A DNA stretch of 49,557 bases from Candidatus Scybalomonas excrementigallinarum. GTDB lineage: Bacteria > Bacillota > Clostridia > Lachnospirales > Lachnospiraceae. The notes under the pieces are model-generated. The model saw nothing but the letters and a program-made list of their open reading frames with translations. It was not told where the DNA came from and made no database searches. The position numbers and the translations under genes are program-made. Every line of letters starts with the position of its first letter. The first letter of the stretch is position 1. The stretch lies in assembly GCA_018710905.1 (NCBI GenBank), contig DVIZ01000023.1, positions 1 to 49,557 on the forward strand, given 5' to 3'. Positions 24,120-35,652 of the stretch are shown in pieces.

Positions 24120-25447
24120 TATCTGTTGCCCCCTTTGTTATTCCCTGACTTCTTGTCCTCATAGTTTAACATAATATTTGCTTTTGAAGCAATACTTCCC
24201 ATGTTGGCATTCGTCTGAGTAGGAGATTCCAGATCACCAATTGATTTTCCGTCACTTGATGTCGTAGCCTTGTTCAATACTTTTTTTGTATTGATCGATG
24301 CAATATCACTGATGCTTCTCTGATTCTTTTCTTCTTCTTCAGGAACACCTGCATTTCTTGCTTCCATCTCTGCCATTTTTTGCATAAAGGATTTTTTACC
24401 TTTTGCTGCTTTCTTCTCAGCTTTTGCACGATTTTTCGCAATAAATTTCTCAATATCCATATGATCTAAATGTCTATTGATTAAGATCTGTTGTACCCAC
24501 ATTACGAGAGAACCCATTGCCCAGTAAAGACCTAAACCAGCTGGAACACCAAAACTGATGAATGCAGACATAATTGGCATATAGATCATCATACCTTTTG
24601 ACATTTTTGCAGTCGGATCATTTTTATCTACCGTACTTCTGCTCATCATACTATAAGATGATAAGAAAGAGAAAAATGCCGCTGCTAATGGAATTAAAAT
24701 ATAAGCAGAGAAGATACCTGCATTGGCTGGACTTTCTGTTAAGTTAATTCCAAAAAGGAAATTATTAAATTCCTGAATCTTAGGAACATTCGTAGAGATC
24801 GCATTGATTACTTCTGTATTTCCACTAAAAGCCTCTTGTAATTTATTCCATGCTTCTGGTGTAAATTTGTTCATAACATCAACCATTTGATCAACGCCAA
24901 TATTTGTCTGTCCCTCAGAAATTAATTTAATAAGACCTGGTTTAATATTCGCTGCTTGCTGTACCTCATATAACTTTGTCTGAAAATCAGGCACTTGTTG
25001 CAACGGTGTAATAATATTAATAAATAACTCTTTGATTGAACCAATATAAGCTGGTATATTATACATAACACGGTATAAAGCAAATAAAATTGGCATCTGA
25101 ATCAGCATTTGTAAACAGCTTCCAGATGGACTTACACCATATTTTGCATATAAATCTTGAATTTCTTCATTCTGTTTTGCCATAGAAGCTTGGTCTTTTT
25201 TACCACGATACTTCTTCTGGATTTTTTTCATTTCTGGTTGCATCAACTGCGTCATTTTTGAGAACTGTTGTTGCTTAATTGTCATCGGTAATAAAATTAA
25301 ACGAATGACAATCGTAAATAAAATGATGGTAAGACCAATGTTACCAATTCCAATGGCATTCAAAATATTGAATATCCATTCCATGATCCATCCCATCACA
25401 ATGGCAAATGGTTTTAAAATACCACTTTGCTGTGTTAATAACAACAT
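24119..25447 (-). CDS. yidC: Membrane protein insertase YidC (OxaA)
   Basis: YidC inserts and folds proteins in the cytoplasmic membrane, alone or with SecYEG. The 442-residue product has the 60KD_IMP core: helices around 30-50, 110-130, 235-260 and 290-325, and a charged cytoplasmic loop with KKIQKKYRGKKDQAS near 75. It lacks a lipoprotein signal. Between the first two core helices and the next it has an unusually long outer segment (ca. 135-235), and it ends with a long, lysine-rich cytoplasmic tail (ca. 340-442). Such tails in other YidC/OxaA proteins bind ribosomes. AGGAGGG precedes the ATG. Confidence 0.94.
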   Translation of the reverse strand: MLLLTQQSGILKPFAIVMGWIMEWIFNILNAIGIGNIGLTIILFTIVIRLILLPMTIKQQQFSKMTQLMQPEMKKIQKKYRGKKDQASMAKQNEEIQDLYAKYGVSPSGSCLQMLIQMPILFALYRVMYNIPAYIGSIKELFINIITPLQQVPDFQTKLYEVQQAANIKPGLIKLISEGQTNIGVDQMVDVMNKFTPEAWNKLQEAFSGNTEVINAISTNVPKIQEFNNFLFGINLTESPANAGIFSAYILIPLAAAFFSFLSSYSMMSRSTVDKNDPTAKMSKGMMIYMPIMSAFISFGVPAGLGLYWAMGSLVMWVQQILINRHLDHMDIEKFIAKNRAKAEKKAAKGKKSFMQKMAEMEARNAGVPEEEEKNQRSISDIASINTKKVLNKATTSSDGKSIGDLESPTQTNANMGSIASKANIMLNYEDKKSGNNKGGNR

Positions 25448-25466
25448 ATTACTTTACCCTCCTGTT

Positions 25467-25688
25467 TTACGGTACTGGATCGTAGCCGCCTTTTGAGAAC
25501 GGATTACACCTTAAAATTCTCCAGACCGCTAACAAACTCCCTTTAAACGCACCATATTTTTCAATCGCTTCAATTGCGTATTGAGAGCACGTTGGAGTAT
25601 ATCTGCATACGCCTCGTCCTTTCAATGGTGAAAGAGCTACTTGATAAAAACGAATGCAGTATATCAAAAATTTCTTAACAATTTTCAC
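25467..25688 (-). CDS. yidD: Membrane protein insertion efficiency factor YidD
   Basis: A 73-residue YidD protein, which assists YidC-dependent insertion at the inner face of the membrane. The typical [19 protein letters not shown] motif and C-terminal [16 protein letters not shown] are both complete, with an amphipathic N-terminal helix before them. Its start overlaps the end of rnpA by 14 bases, the standard arrangement of this cluster. Confidence 0.95.
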   Translation of the reverse strand: MKIVKKFLIYCIRFYQVALSPLKGRGVCRYTPTCSQYAIEAIEKYGAFKGSLLAVWRILRCNPFSKGGYDPVP

Positions 25689-26034
25689 CTTGATTCACCT
25701 CGATTAATAGATGGTGAAGTTTAGCCAAATGTAAGAAAGCACTTTCCACTTCTAAAAAGCCCTTCCCCTTTACAGATGGTCTGGCAATCACAACAATATC
25801 ATAGCCAGTCACTATCACATCTGCATGTAAACGATTACTTTCTCTAATTAATCTTGTAACTCGATGTCTTACTACACTGTTCCCTACCTTTTTACTAACA
25901 GAAATCCCTACTCGATTATAAGGAAGATCATTTTTCCTTATATACATAACAAGATACCGATTTGCTAAGGATTTTCCACTATTGTATACGGTAACAAAGT
26001 CCTTATTCTTCTTTAACGATTCAAAACGTTTCAC
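25675..26034 (-). CDS. rnpA: Ribonuclease P protein component
   Basis: RnpA is the protein subunit of RNase P, which with its RNA removes 5' leaders of pre-tRNAs. The 119-residue product starts with the conserved [16 protein letters not shown] and has the RNR motif region [18 protein letters not shown] near 61-78 followed by RVTRLIRES. It lies between rpmH and yidD as in most bacteria. Confidence 0.96.
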   Translation of the reverse strand: MKRFESLKKNKDFVTVYNSGKSLANRYLVMYIRKNDLPYNRVGISVSKKVGNSVVRHRVTRLIRESNRLHADVIVTGYDIVVIARPSVKGKGFLEVESAFLHLAKLHHLLIEVNQGENC

Positions 26035-26164
26035 AATCTAATTCCTCTTAGTTTGATGTTCTTAAAAAACGTATTCTCTTTGTTGGCGATCCTCATTATT
26101 TCTACTTATTTTCCATCACGGATCGCCTATCTTTCCACGAAAAATTTTGAAATAAAGAAAAGAA

Positions 26165-26188
26165 AAGGTCACATTAACTGCGACCTAT
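26165..26188 (-). terminator. Hairpin between rpmH and rnpA
   Basis: On the minus strand AGGTCGCA pairs with TGTGACCT (one G-U) and is followed by TTTTCTTTTC. It may partly terminate transcription so that L34 is made in excess over RnpA. Confidence 0.6.
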
Positions 26189-26191
26189 GCT

Positions 26192-26326
26192 CTATGCTGA
26201 TAACTTAGCTCTACCTTTTCTTCTTCTGCTAGCAAGAACTTTTCTTCCGTTAGCAGTGCTCATTCTTTTTCTAAATCCATGAACTTTTGATCTTTGTCTT
26301 TTTTTAGGTTGGAATGTCATTTTCAT
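26192..26326 (-). CDS. rpmH: 50S ribosomal protein L34
   Basis: A 44-residue, very basic protein with the full L34 signature [19 protein letters not shown], followed by [19 protein letters not shown] and ending in LSA. It is part of the large ribosomal subunit. AAGGAGGTG precedes the ATG. It is the first gene of the leftward rpmH-rnpA-yidD-yidC-jag-mnmE-mnmG-rsmG series. Confidence 0.98.
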   Translation of the reverse strand: MKMTFQPKKRQRSKVHGFRKRMSTANGRKVLASRRRKGRAKLSA

Positions 26327-26539
26327 AACTACAAGCACCTCCTTCTATCTCATTACTAATAATCTTATAATTAATATTCAAACGATTCTTCTAGCACTTC
26401 TTCTGCAAATTGGCATAGAAGTCCCTAGATTGATAAGAACATCACTCCTATTATAAGGGTCAATGCCCGAAACGTCAAGTATTTCCTACGTTTTTTTTCA
26501 TTCCACAACCATTCACACATAAAAAACAGGAGTTTCACA

Positions 26540-26762
26540 AGTTATCCACAAAATGTTGACAACTTGTGTATAACTTTTTCCTTTCTTGTTTATAATTTCT
26601 ATTTTTTATGATTTTTTCTTAGTTTTGCACGATTTTTTATCTGTTAATATGTTTATTACTTTATCCACACATAAATCCACAGTTTTTTATTTCTTCCTAT
26701 TATAATGGGATCAAAATTTTAAAAGTTATACACAATCCGTTATTGAAAAAAATCCACATATG
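26540..26762. other. oriC, dnaA-upstream DnaA-box cluster
   Basis: Between rpmH and dnaA lie consensus DnaA boxes TTATCCACA at 26542-26550 and 26661-26669. Variants TTATACACA lie at 26726-26734 and, reversed, at 26565-26573. Degenerate AATCCACA words occur near 26674 and 26751. The spacing sequence is extremely AT-rich, as an unwinding region would be. This half of oriC probably also serves dnaA autoregulation. Confidence 0.85.
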
Positions 26763-26832
26763 TTATAGTATATATATAAGCGAAAGTATGTAAATCGATA
26801 TGGAACCAAAAAACTCAGGAGTAAACAACACT

Positions 26833-28197
26833 ATGAAAAAGACAATTGAAGAAAAATGGAACGACATACTCTATTTGGTTGAAAAAGAACATGATGTATC
26901 CCAAGTAGCAATTAACGCTTGGATTCGTCCATTAAAAATATTTGAAGTTACTGACGATAAAATTACATTTATTGTGGATAGTAAATTAGATACTCGCGGT
27001 ATTGACTTCATCAAAATGAAGTTCTACGATATGTATCTTCAAATGGCCATTGAAGAACTTCTTCATAAACAATATACAATAGATTTTATTTTAGAAAGTC
27101 AAATTGGAAGCCAAGTTTCAAGTGCTTCCAGTTCTATTTCTGAGCCAAAAGCGGCTCCTGCACCTGAGATTTATAACAATCTCAATCCAAAGTATACCTT
27201 TGACACTTTCGTTGTCGGTAATAATAATAAATTAGCTCATGCAGCAAGCCTTGCTGTTGCGGATGCCCCTGCGGAAGCGTACAATCCGCTCTTTTTATAC
27301 GGAGGGGTTGGACTTGGTAAGACTCACCTTATGCATTCCATCGCCCACTACATCCTCGATCATAATCCAAACGCCAAGGTACTTTATGTGACAAGTGAGA
27401 AATTCACAAATGAGCTAATTGATTCCATTCGACACGATAAAAATGCAGAATTCCGCAATAAGTATAGAAATATTGATGTTTTATTAATTGATGATATCCA
27501 GTTCATTATCGGGAAAGAAAGTACACAAGAAGAATTTTTCCACACATTTAATACCCTTCACGAAGCTAAAAAACAAATTATTATTTCTTCTGATAAACCT
27601 CCAAAAGACATGGAAACATTAGAAGAACGACTTCGCTCTCGCTTCGAATGGGGATTAACAGCGGATATTCAGTCTCCAGATTATGAAACTAGAATGGCGA
27701 TTCTTAAAAAACGTGCAGAACTTGATGGTCTTGATATTGATGATGATGTGATGCAATACGTTGCCAACAATATTCAGTCCAATATTCGAGAATTAGAAGG
27801 CGCTCTTAATAAGATCTGCGCTTATTCTGCTTTGGAGAGAAAACCAATTAATGTAGAATTAGCAGAGGAAGCGTTAAAAGATCTTATCACACCAGAAGGT
27901 CATAAAGAGATCACACCAGAACTGATTATGAATACAGTTGCTGAGCATTATAATGTCTCTATTTCCGATATGGTATCCAAGAAGAAAAGCCAAGAAATTG
28001 CTTATCCTAGACAGATTGCCATGTATTTATGCCGAAAATTAACCGATGCATCTCTCCAATACGTTGGAAATATGCTAGGAAAACGCGATCATACTACGGT
28101 AATCCACGGTGCTGAAAAAATTGAAAATGACTTATCTAAGAATCCTTCTTTAAAGAATACAATTGACGTTATTATTAAGAAACTAAATCCCAGTTAA
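26833..28197 (+). CDS. dnaA: Chromosomal replication initiator DnaA
   Basis: DnaA binds the boxes on both sides of its own gene and opens oriC with ATP. The 454-residue product has domain I (IEEKWNDILYLVEKEHDVS), a short Ser/Pro/Ala-rich linker near 95-115, the AAA+ domain with Walker A GGVGLGKTH near 160 and Walker B LLIDDIQF near 222, and the DNA-binding domain IV with GKRDHTTVIHG near 420. I choose the ATG at 26833, which has AGGAG 11 bases upstream and fits the family N-terminus. The ATG at 26800 would add 11 unusual residues. Confidence 0.96.
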   Translation: MKKTIEEKWNDILYLVEKEHDVSQVAINAWIRPLKIFEVTDDKITFIVDSKLDTRGIDFIKMKFYDMYLQMAIEELLHKQYTIDFILESQIGSQVSSASSSISEPKAAPAPEIYNNLNPKYTFDTFVVGNNNKLAHAASLAVADAPAEAYNPLFLYGGVGLGKTHLMHSIAHYILDHNPNAKVLYVTSEKFTNELIDSIRHDKNAEFRNKYRNIDVLLIDDIQFIIGKESTQEEFFHTFNTLHEAKKQIIISSDKPPKDMETLEERLRSRFEWGLTADIQSPDYETRMAILKKRAELDGLDIDDDVMQYVANNIQSNIRELEGALNKICAYSALERKPINVELAEEALKDLITPEGHKEITPELIMNTVAEHYNVSISDMVSKKKSQEIAYPRQIAMYLCRKLTDASLQYVGNMLGKRDHTTVIHGAEKIENDLSKNPSLKNTIDVIIKKLNPS

Positions 28198-28217
28198 TAA
28201 TTCATTTTTAAGATGAT

Positions 28218-28255
28218 ATCTTATTCACATTGGATTGTGAATAAGATGTTATTTT
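28218..28255 (+). terminator. Terminator of dnaA
   Basis: ATCTTATTCACA (28218-28229) pairs perfectly with TGTGAATAAGAT (28236-28247), followed by GTTATTTTTC. It lies about 20 bases after the dnaA stop and separates dnaA from dnaN transcription. Confidence 0.8.
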
Positions 28256-28297
28256 TCTGTGCATTTTCTGTGTATGAAATTAATGCTGATCTGCGGC

Positions 28298-28481
28298 TGT
28301 GGATAACCTAAAAGTTATTCGGAATCAATTCTTAAGTTATACACATAGTTATTCCATGAGGGATCCCCTCTTGTCTTGAGGGATCCCCCGTCTTATCCAC
28401 ATATTAACACTGCCTACTACTATGACTACGAATTTTATTTATATATATCTATCTATTTACCCCCGAAAGGAGTTATACACA
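28298..28481. other. oriC, dnaA-dnaN intergenic DnaA-box cluster
   Basis: DnaA boxes at 28298-28306 (TGTGGATAA), 28337-28345 (TTATACACA), 28393-28401 (TTATCCACA) and 28473-28481 (TTATACACA, right against the dnaN start). At 28358-28387 two copies of TGAGGGATCCCC lie 20 bases apart, a GC-rich island in an AT-rich setting. With the cluster upstream of dnaA this makes a bipartite origin like that of Bacillus. Confidence 0.8.
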
Positions 28482-28483
28482 AT

Positions 28484-29599
28484 ATGAAAATTATTTGTTC
28501 AAAATCCAAGTTATTATATGGTGTTTCTATTGCATTAAAAGCAGTATCCAATAAAACAACATTGCCTATTTTGGAATGTATTTTAATTGAGGCAAACAAT
28601 CATAAAATAAAATTAACAGCAAATGATATGGAACTCGGTATAGAAACTATCGTAGAAGGAGAGATTTTAGAAGAAGGTAAAATTGCAATTAATGCAAAAC
28701 TATTCTCTGAAATCGTAAGAAAACTTCCAGATAACGACGTAACGATTACAACCGATGAAAATTATCAAGCAGTGATTCGTTGTGAAAAAGCAAAATTCAA
28801 TATTTCTGGAAAAGCAGGCGATGATTTTGCTCACTTACCAGATGTGGAAAAAGATAAATTTATTTCTTTATCCCAATTTACATTAAAAGAAGTCATTCGC
28901 CAAACAATCTTTTCTATCTCCGATAATGAAAATAATAAATTAATGACAGGAGAACTTTTTGAAGTAAATGGCGATCGCTTAAACGTTGTTTCTTTAGATG
29001 GACACCGTATTTCTATTCGTAATATCGAATTAAAAGAAAGTTATGAATCTGTCAAAGTTGTTGTTCCAGGGAAGACATTAAACGATGTAAGCAAAATCTT
29101 ATCTGGCGATGCGGATAAAGATGTTCGCATCTATTTCACAGCAAAACATATTTTATTTGAATTTGATTCCACAAAGGTAGTTTCTCGTCTATTAGAAGGA
29201 GAATATTATCGAATTAATCAAATGTTATCAAGTGACTACGAAACAAAGATTCGCATTAATAAAAAAGAATTTTTAGATTGTATCGATCGCGCCTCTTTAT
29301 TAATTCGTGAGTCCGATAAGAAACCAATTATTATTCATATCGAAGACGCTAATATGGAATTAAAAATCCAATCCAATATCGGTTCTATGAAAGAAGATAT
29401 TGTGATTCAACAAGAAGGAAAAGATATTTTAATCGGGTTTAACCCAAAATTTTTAATGGATGCCTTAAGAGTAATTGACGATGAAGAGATTACAATTTAC
29501 CTTGTAAATCCAAAGGCTCCTTGTTTTATTAAAGACGAAAAAGAAAGCTATATTTATTTGATTTTACCTGTCAACTTTAATGTGGCAGCCAACTCATAA
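28484..29599 (+). CDS. dnaN: DNA polymerase III beta subunit (sliding clamp)
   Basis: DnaN is the ring-shaped clamp that tethers the replicative polymerase and other proteins to DNA. The 371-residue product has three clamp repeats and the typical start MKIICSKSKLLYGVSIALKAV, with internal TTLPILECILIEA and the C-terminal YLILPVNF. I start it at 28484, where AAAGGAG precedes the ATG and the homology begins; the open frame extends upstream through the DnaA boxes without support. A DnaA box touches the start, so DnaA could affect its expression. Confidence 0.97.
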   Translation: MKIICSKSKLLYGVSIALKAVSNKTTLPILECILIEANNHKIKLTANDMELGIETIVEGEILEEGKIAINAKLFSEIVRKLPDNDVTITTDENYQAVIRCEKAKFNISGKAGDDFAHLPDVEKDKFISLSQFTLKEVIRQTIFSISDNENNKLMTGELFEVNGDRLNVVSLDGHRISIRNIELKESYESVKVVVPGKTLNDVSKILSGDADKDVRIYFTAKHILFEFDSTKVVSRLLEGEYYRINQMLSSDYETKIRINKKEFLDCIDRASLLIRESDKKPIIIHIEDANMELKIQSNIGSMKEDIVIQQEGKDILIGFNPKFLMDALRVIDDEEITIYLVNPKAPCFIKDEKESYIYLILPVNFNVAANS

Positions 29600-29613
29600 T
29601 GGAGGATACAAAC

Positions 29614-29823
29614 ATGGAAGTAATAAAATTAAGAGACGAGTTTATCAAGCTAGGACAGGCATTAAAGGCCGCTAACTTAGTAGGATCTGGTGTAGAAGCA
29701 AAAATGGTGATTCAAGATGGAGAAGTACTCGTAAATGGAGAAGTATGCACACAAAGAGGAAAAAAACTCTATAACGGAGATACGGTGACATTCGCGGATC
29801 AGACAATTAAAATTGAAGAATAG
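29614..29823 (+). CDS. yaaA: S4-domain RNA-binding protein (YaaA/RlbA type)
   Basis: A 69-residue S4 domain protein found between dnaN and recF in many Firmicutes; Bacillus YaaA/RlbA is linked to late ribosome assembly. The S4 core LGQALKAANLVGSGVEAK is followed by DGEVLVNGEVCTQRG and KLYNGDTVTF. GGAGG lies 8 bases before the ATG at 29614. An in-frame ATG at 29599 overlaps the dnaN stop but lies before that site. recF starts 17 bases after its stop. Confidence 0.9.
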   Translation: MEVIKLRDEFIKLGQALKAANLVGSGVEAKMVIQDGEVLVNGEVCTQRGKKLYNGDTVTFADQTIKIEE

Positions 29824-29840
29824 ATAGGGCGTTATATAAT

Positions 29841-30923
29841 ATGATAATCGAATCTCTGGAGCTTTTAAATTATCGTAATTATGAGCATTTAGACTTAAAG
29901 TTTGCAAAAGGAACGAATATATTTTATGGGGATAATGCCCAAGGAAAAACAAATATTTTAGAGGCATTATATGTGAGTGCTACAACGAAATCTCATCGTG
30001 CTAGTATGGATAAGGAGTTAATAAGATTCGATCAACCAGAGGCACATATTCGCGTTCATTTGAGAAAAAAGGATGTCCCTCATAAGATCGATATGCATTT
30101 AAAGCGTAGTAAGGCAAAGGGAGCTGCCATTGACGGAATACCGATCCATCGTTCGAGTGAATTGTTTGGAATGTTGAATATTATTTTCTTTTCTCCCGAG
30201 GATCTATCTCTCATTAAAAATGGGCCAGGAGAGAGAAGAAGATTTCTTGATCTAGAACTTTGTCAATTAGATCCTATTTATTTTCACAATTTAACGCGGT
30301 ATAATAAAGTATTAAAACAGAGGAACAATCTCTTAAAACAGCTTAATTTTCGTCCAGATTTAGAAGAAACACTTGAAATATGGGATAGTCAACTGATAAA
30401 ATATGGAACAGAGGTTATGAATCGCAGACAACAGTTTATAACAATGTTAAATGATATCATTGCCAAAATTCATCAAAACTTGACAGGTAATAAAGAACAG
30501 TTAGTCATCTCTTATGAGGGCAGTTGTAAGGTAGAGGAGTTTGCCATGCAATTAAAAGCAAAAAGTCATATGGATAAAAAGCAATGCTCGACAACGATTG
30601 GACCTCATAGAGATGATATAAAATTTCAGGTGAATGAGATTGATATTCGAAAATATGGTTCCCAAGGACAGCAGAGAACAGCGGCATTATCGCTGAAACT
30701 GGCTGAAATTGAACTTGTAAAACAAGTGATCCATGATACTCCAATTTTATTATTAGATGATGTATTATCAGAGCTTGATATGAACCGTAAAAACTTTCTT
30801 CTTGGAAGTATTAAAGGAGTTCAGACGATGATCACTTGTACTGGACTTGATGAATTTGTGCAGAGTCAGTTAGCGATTAATCAGATATATTATGTGAGCC
30901 AAGGAACTGTTGTTCAGAAATAG
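29841..30923 (+). CDS. recF: DNA replication and repair protein RecF
   Basis: RecF is an SMC-like ATPase that helps load RecA at gapped DNA. The 360-residue product shows Walker A GDNAQGKTN near 32-40, the ABC signature in YGSQGQQRTAALSLKLAE near 271-288, and Walker B LLLDDVLSELD near 304-314. Length is normal. It lies between the S4 gene and gyrB, with gyrB starting 13 bases after its stop. Confidence 0.96.
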   Translation: MIIESLELLNYRNYEHLDLKFAKGTNIFYGDNAQGKTNILEALYVSATTKSHRASMDKELIRFDQPEAHIRVHLRKKDVPHKIDMHLKRSKAKGAAIDGIPIHRSSELFGMLNIIFFSPEDLSLIKNGPGERRRFLDLELCQLDPIYFHNLTRYNKVLKQRNNLLKQLNFRPDLEETLEIWDSQLIKYGTEVMNRRQQFITMLNDIIAKIHQNLTGNKEQLVISYEGSCKVEEFAMQLKAKSHMDKKQCSTTIGPHRDDIKFQVNEIDIRKYGSQGQQRTAALSLKLAEIELVKQVIHDTPILLLDDVLSELDMNRKNFLLGSIKGVQTMITCTGLDEFVQSQLAINQIYYVSQGTVVQK

Positions 30924-30933
30924 GAGGAAATAA

Positions 30934-32844
<1,911 letters not shown>

Positions 32845-32915
32845 GGAAGAAGAAATAAAAAAAGGGGAGTAAAAGCTCCGATATGAATTGATAAATCCCA
32901 ATCTAGGAGGAAATT

Positions 32916-35402
32916 ATGGACGATAGTACAATCTTTGATAAAGTTCAAGAAGTAGACCTTGTGGAGAAAATGGAAAAATCCTACATCGACTACGCTATGA
33001 GCGTTATCGCAGCCAGAGCTTTGCCAGATATTAGAGATGGTTTAAAGCCAGTGCAAAGAAGAATTTTATATGCAATGATCGAGTTGAATAATGGTCCTGA
33101 CAAGCCACACCGTAAGTGTGCCCGTATTGTCGGTGATACAATGGGTAAATATCACCCTCATGGTGATAGTTCCATTTATGAAGCATTAGTAAAACTTGCA
33201 CAAGAATGGTCCACAAGATATCCATTAATCGATGGACATGGAAACTTTGGTTCTGTAGACGGCGATGGTGCTGCCGCTATGCGTTATACCGAAGCAAGAC
33301 TGAGCAAGATTTCTATGGAAATGCTTGCAGATATTAATAAAAACACAGTAAACTTCACTCCAAACTTTGATGAATCCGAGAAGGAACCAGCGGTGCTTCC
33401 ATCTCGTTACCCAAATTTACTTGTGAATGGAACATCAGGAATTGCCGTTGGTATGGCAACCAATATTCCACCTCATAACTTAAATGAAGTCATCGATGCG
33501 GTTGTAAAGTTAATTGATAACCAAGTATTAGAAGATCGTGATACAAGCATTGAAGAATTATTAGAAATCGTAAAAGGACCAGACTTCCCAACAGGGGCAA
33601 CGATCCTTGGAAGAAGAGGCATCGAAGAAGCCTACCGTACAGGACGTGGCAAAATTAAAGTGCGTGCCGTTACGGATATTGAGCCAATGAACTCTGGAAA
33701 ACAACGTATTGTTGTAACAGAGCTTCCATACATGGTAAATAAAGCAAAATTAATTGAGAAAATTGCTTCTCTTGTAAAAGAGAAGAAGATCGAGGGTATC
33801 GCAGAACTTCGTGATGAATCCGATAGAAATGGTATGAGAATCTGTATTGAACTGAAAAAAGATGTCAATGCAAATGTCTTATTAAACCAGCTCTATAAAC
33901 ATACACAAATGCAAGATACGTTCGGTGTCAATGCATTAGCTCTTGTGAATGGAGAGCCAAAAGTATTAAATCTCCATGACATGGTTTATTATTACTTAGA
34001 GCATCAAAAAGAAGTTATTACAAGAAGAACGCAATATGAATTAAACAAAGCAAAAGAAAGAGCTCATATTTTAGAAGGACTTTTAAAAGCGCTTGATCAT
34101 ATTGATGAAGTGATTCAGATCATTCGTAGTTCTGAAAATAGTGCAAAAGCAAAGATTAACTTAATTGAACGCTTTGGATTATCCGATGCCCAAGCACAGG
34201 CCATTATCGATATGCGTTTAAAAGCTTTAACTGGATTAGAGAGAGAAAAGCTTGAAAATGAGTACAATGAGTTAATGGCAAAAATTGCAGAATTACAAGC
34301 AATTTTAAATGATGAAAAACAATTGTTAGGTGTCATTCGAGAAGAAATCTTAATTACAAAAGAAAAATTCGGTGATGCTAGAAGAACCGATATTGGATTT
34401 GATGATGAAGATATCACAATCGAAGACTTAATTCCAAGAGAAGATACGGTTATCGCCATGACAAAACTTGGATACATTAAGAGAATGACCATTGATAACT
34501 TCAAGAGTCAAAACCGTGGTGGTAAAGGAATTAAAGGTATGCAGACAATCGATGAAGACTTTATTGAAGAATTGTTTATGACAACAACACACCACTATAT
34601 TATGTTCTTCACAAATTCTGGAAGAGTTTACCGCTTAAAAGGATATGAAATTCCAGAATCTAGCCGTACCGCTAGAGGAACCGCCATTGTAAACTTATTA
34701 CAACTTCAACCAAGTGAAAGAATTACAGCGGTAATTCCAATTGCGGAATATGAAGATAATAATTATTTATTTATGGCCACAAAAAATGGTATTGTAAAGA
34801 AAACTTCAATTAAAGAATATGAAAATATTCGTAAATCCGGTCTTGCAGCTATCAACTTGCGAGAAGGTGATGAGTTAATTGAAGTAAAGACAACAGATAA
34901 TGAAAAAGATATTATCCTTGTTACAAAATTTGGACAATGTATCCGTTTCAATGAAAGTGAAGTAAGAGAAACAGGACGTGTATCTATGGGTGTTATCGGT
35001 ATGAATTTAATCGAAGGTGATGAAGTTATCGGTATGCAGTTGAATACACAAGGCTCTGATCTTTTAATTGTTTCTGAATATGGAATGGGTAAAAGAACAA
35101 GTATGGATGAGTTTACACCACAACGTCGTGGCGGAAAAGGTGTAAAATGCTATCGTATCATGGAGAAAACAGGAAACGTTGTTGGCGTAAAAGCCGTTGA
35201 TCCAGATGATGAAGTTATGCTCATCACAACACAGGGAATTGTCATTCGACTTCAAGTAAATGATATTTCTGAACTTGGAAGAATTACATCAGGTGTAAAA
35301 CTTATCAATATGCAAGATGATATTACGGTTGCAAGCATTGCAAAAGTAAGGGAAACTACAGCAGAAGTAACGATAGAAGAAGTCGACACAACAGAAGTGT
35401 AA
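32916..35402 (+). CDS. gyrA: DNA gyrase subunit A
   Basis: GyrA cuts and rejoins DNA in gyrase. The 828-residue product has the catalytic tyrosine in [10 protein letters not shown] near 124, the quinolone-determining stretch [19 protein letters not shown] (Ser and Glu at the usual resistance positions, so sensitive-type), the coiled-coil tower, and a C-terminal beta-pinwheel with the GyrA box QRRGGKG near 732. That box marks it as gyrase and not topoisomerase IV. AGGAGG precedes the ATG. Confidence 0.98.
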   Translation: MDDSTIFDKVQEVDLVEKMEKSYIDYAMSVIAARALPDIRDGLKPVQRRILYAMIELNNGPDKPHRKCARIVGDTMGKYHPHGDSSIYEALVKLAQEWSTRYPLIDGHGNFGSVDGDGAAAMRYTEARLSKISMEMLADINKNTVNFTPNFDESEKEPAVLPSRYPNLLVNGTSGIAVGMATNIPPHNLNEVIDAVVKLIDNQVLEDRDTSIEELLEIVKGPDFPTGATILGRRGIEEAYRTGRGKIKVRAVTDIEPMNSGKQRIVVTELPYMVNKAKLIEKIASLVKEKKIEGIAELRDESDRNGMRICIELKKDVNANVLLNQLYKHTQMQDTFGVNALALVNGEPKVLNLHDMVYYYLEHQKEVITRRTQYELNKAKERAHILEGLLKALDHIDEVIQIIRSSENSAKAKINLIERFGLSDAQAQAIIDMRLKALTGLEREKLENEYNELMAKIAELQAILNDEKQLLGVIREEILITKEKFGDARRTDIGFDDEDITIEDLIPREDTVIAMTKLGYIKRMTIDNFKSQNRGGKGIKGMQTIDEDFIEELFMTTTHHYIMFFTNSGRVYRLKGYEIPESSRTARGTAIVNLLQLQPSERITAVIPIAEYEDNNYLFMATKNGIVKKTSIKEYENIRKSGLAAINLREGDELIEVKTTDNEKDIILVTKFGQCIRFNESEVRETGRVSMGVIGMNLIEGDEVIGMQLNTQGSDLLIVSEYGMGKRTSMDEFTPQRRGGKGVKCYRIMEKTGNVVGVKAVDPDDEVMLITTQGIVIRLQVNDISELGRITSGVKLINMQDDITVASIAKVRETTAEVTIEEVDTTEV

Positions 35403-35452
35403 AAATAAAAAATAATTAGTACAAAAGATAAAAAATAAAGAATAAAAGGATA

Positions 35453-35564
35453 GGGCTGTTATATTAGAACGTTATGTTTCAAAACCATGGGAAATTCGGA
35501 TTGTATTCAATACGAATAGAATGGGGTTGGGAAGAACTTGTAATAATATGACAGTCCTTTTTGT
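35453..35564 (+). ncRNA. Multi-stem RNA fold ending in a terminator, between gyrA and ABC exporter
   Basis: A 14-bp outer stem (35453-35466 with 35544-35557, two G-U pairs) is followed by a T run. It encloses about 77 bases with nested pairing: AACCAT/ATGG..GGTT, and ATTCG-G-ATTG-TATT-CAAT-A-CGAAT at about 35494-35517. A plain gyrA terminator would not need such an interior. It could be a ligand-sensing leader or a small RNA. I do not recognise a known class. Confidence 0.4.
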
Positions 35565-35652
35565 TATATAAAAAATTTATCTTAAAAAATGGATAGAATT
35601 TTAAAATAATTTTTACAATGAAAATGAGAAAACATGGGAAAGGAAGAGAAGT

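Noticed and set aside
35475-35552. 25-codon frame inside the structured RNA at 35453-35564
   Set aside because: No ribosome binding site at proper distance and the bases are better explained by RNA pairing.
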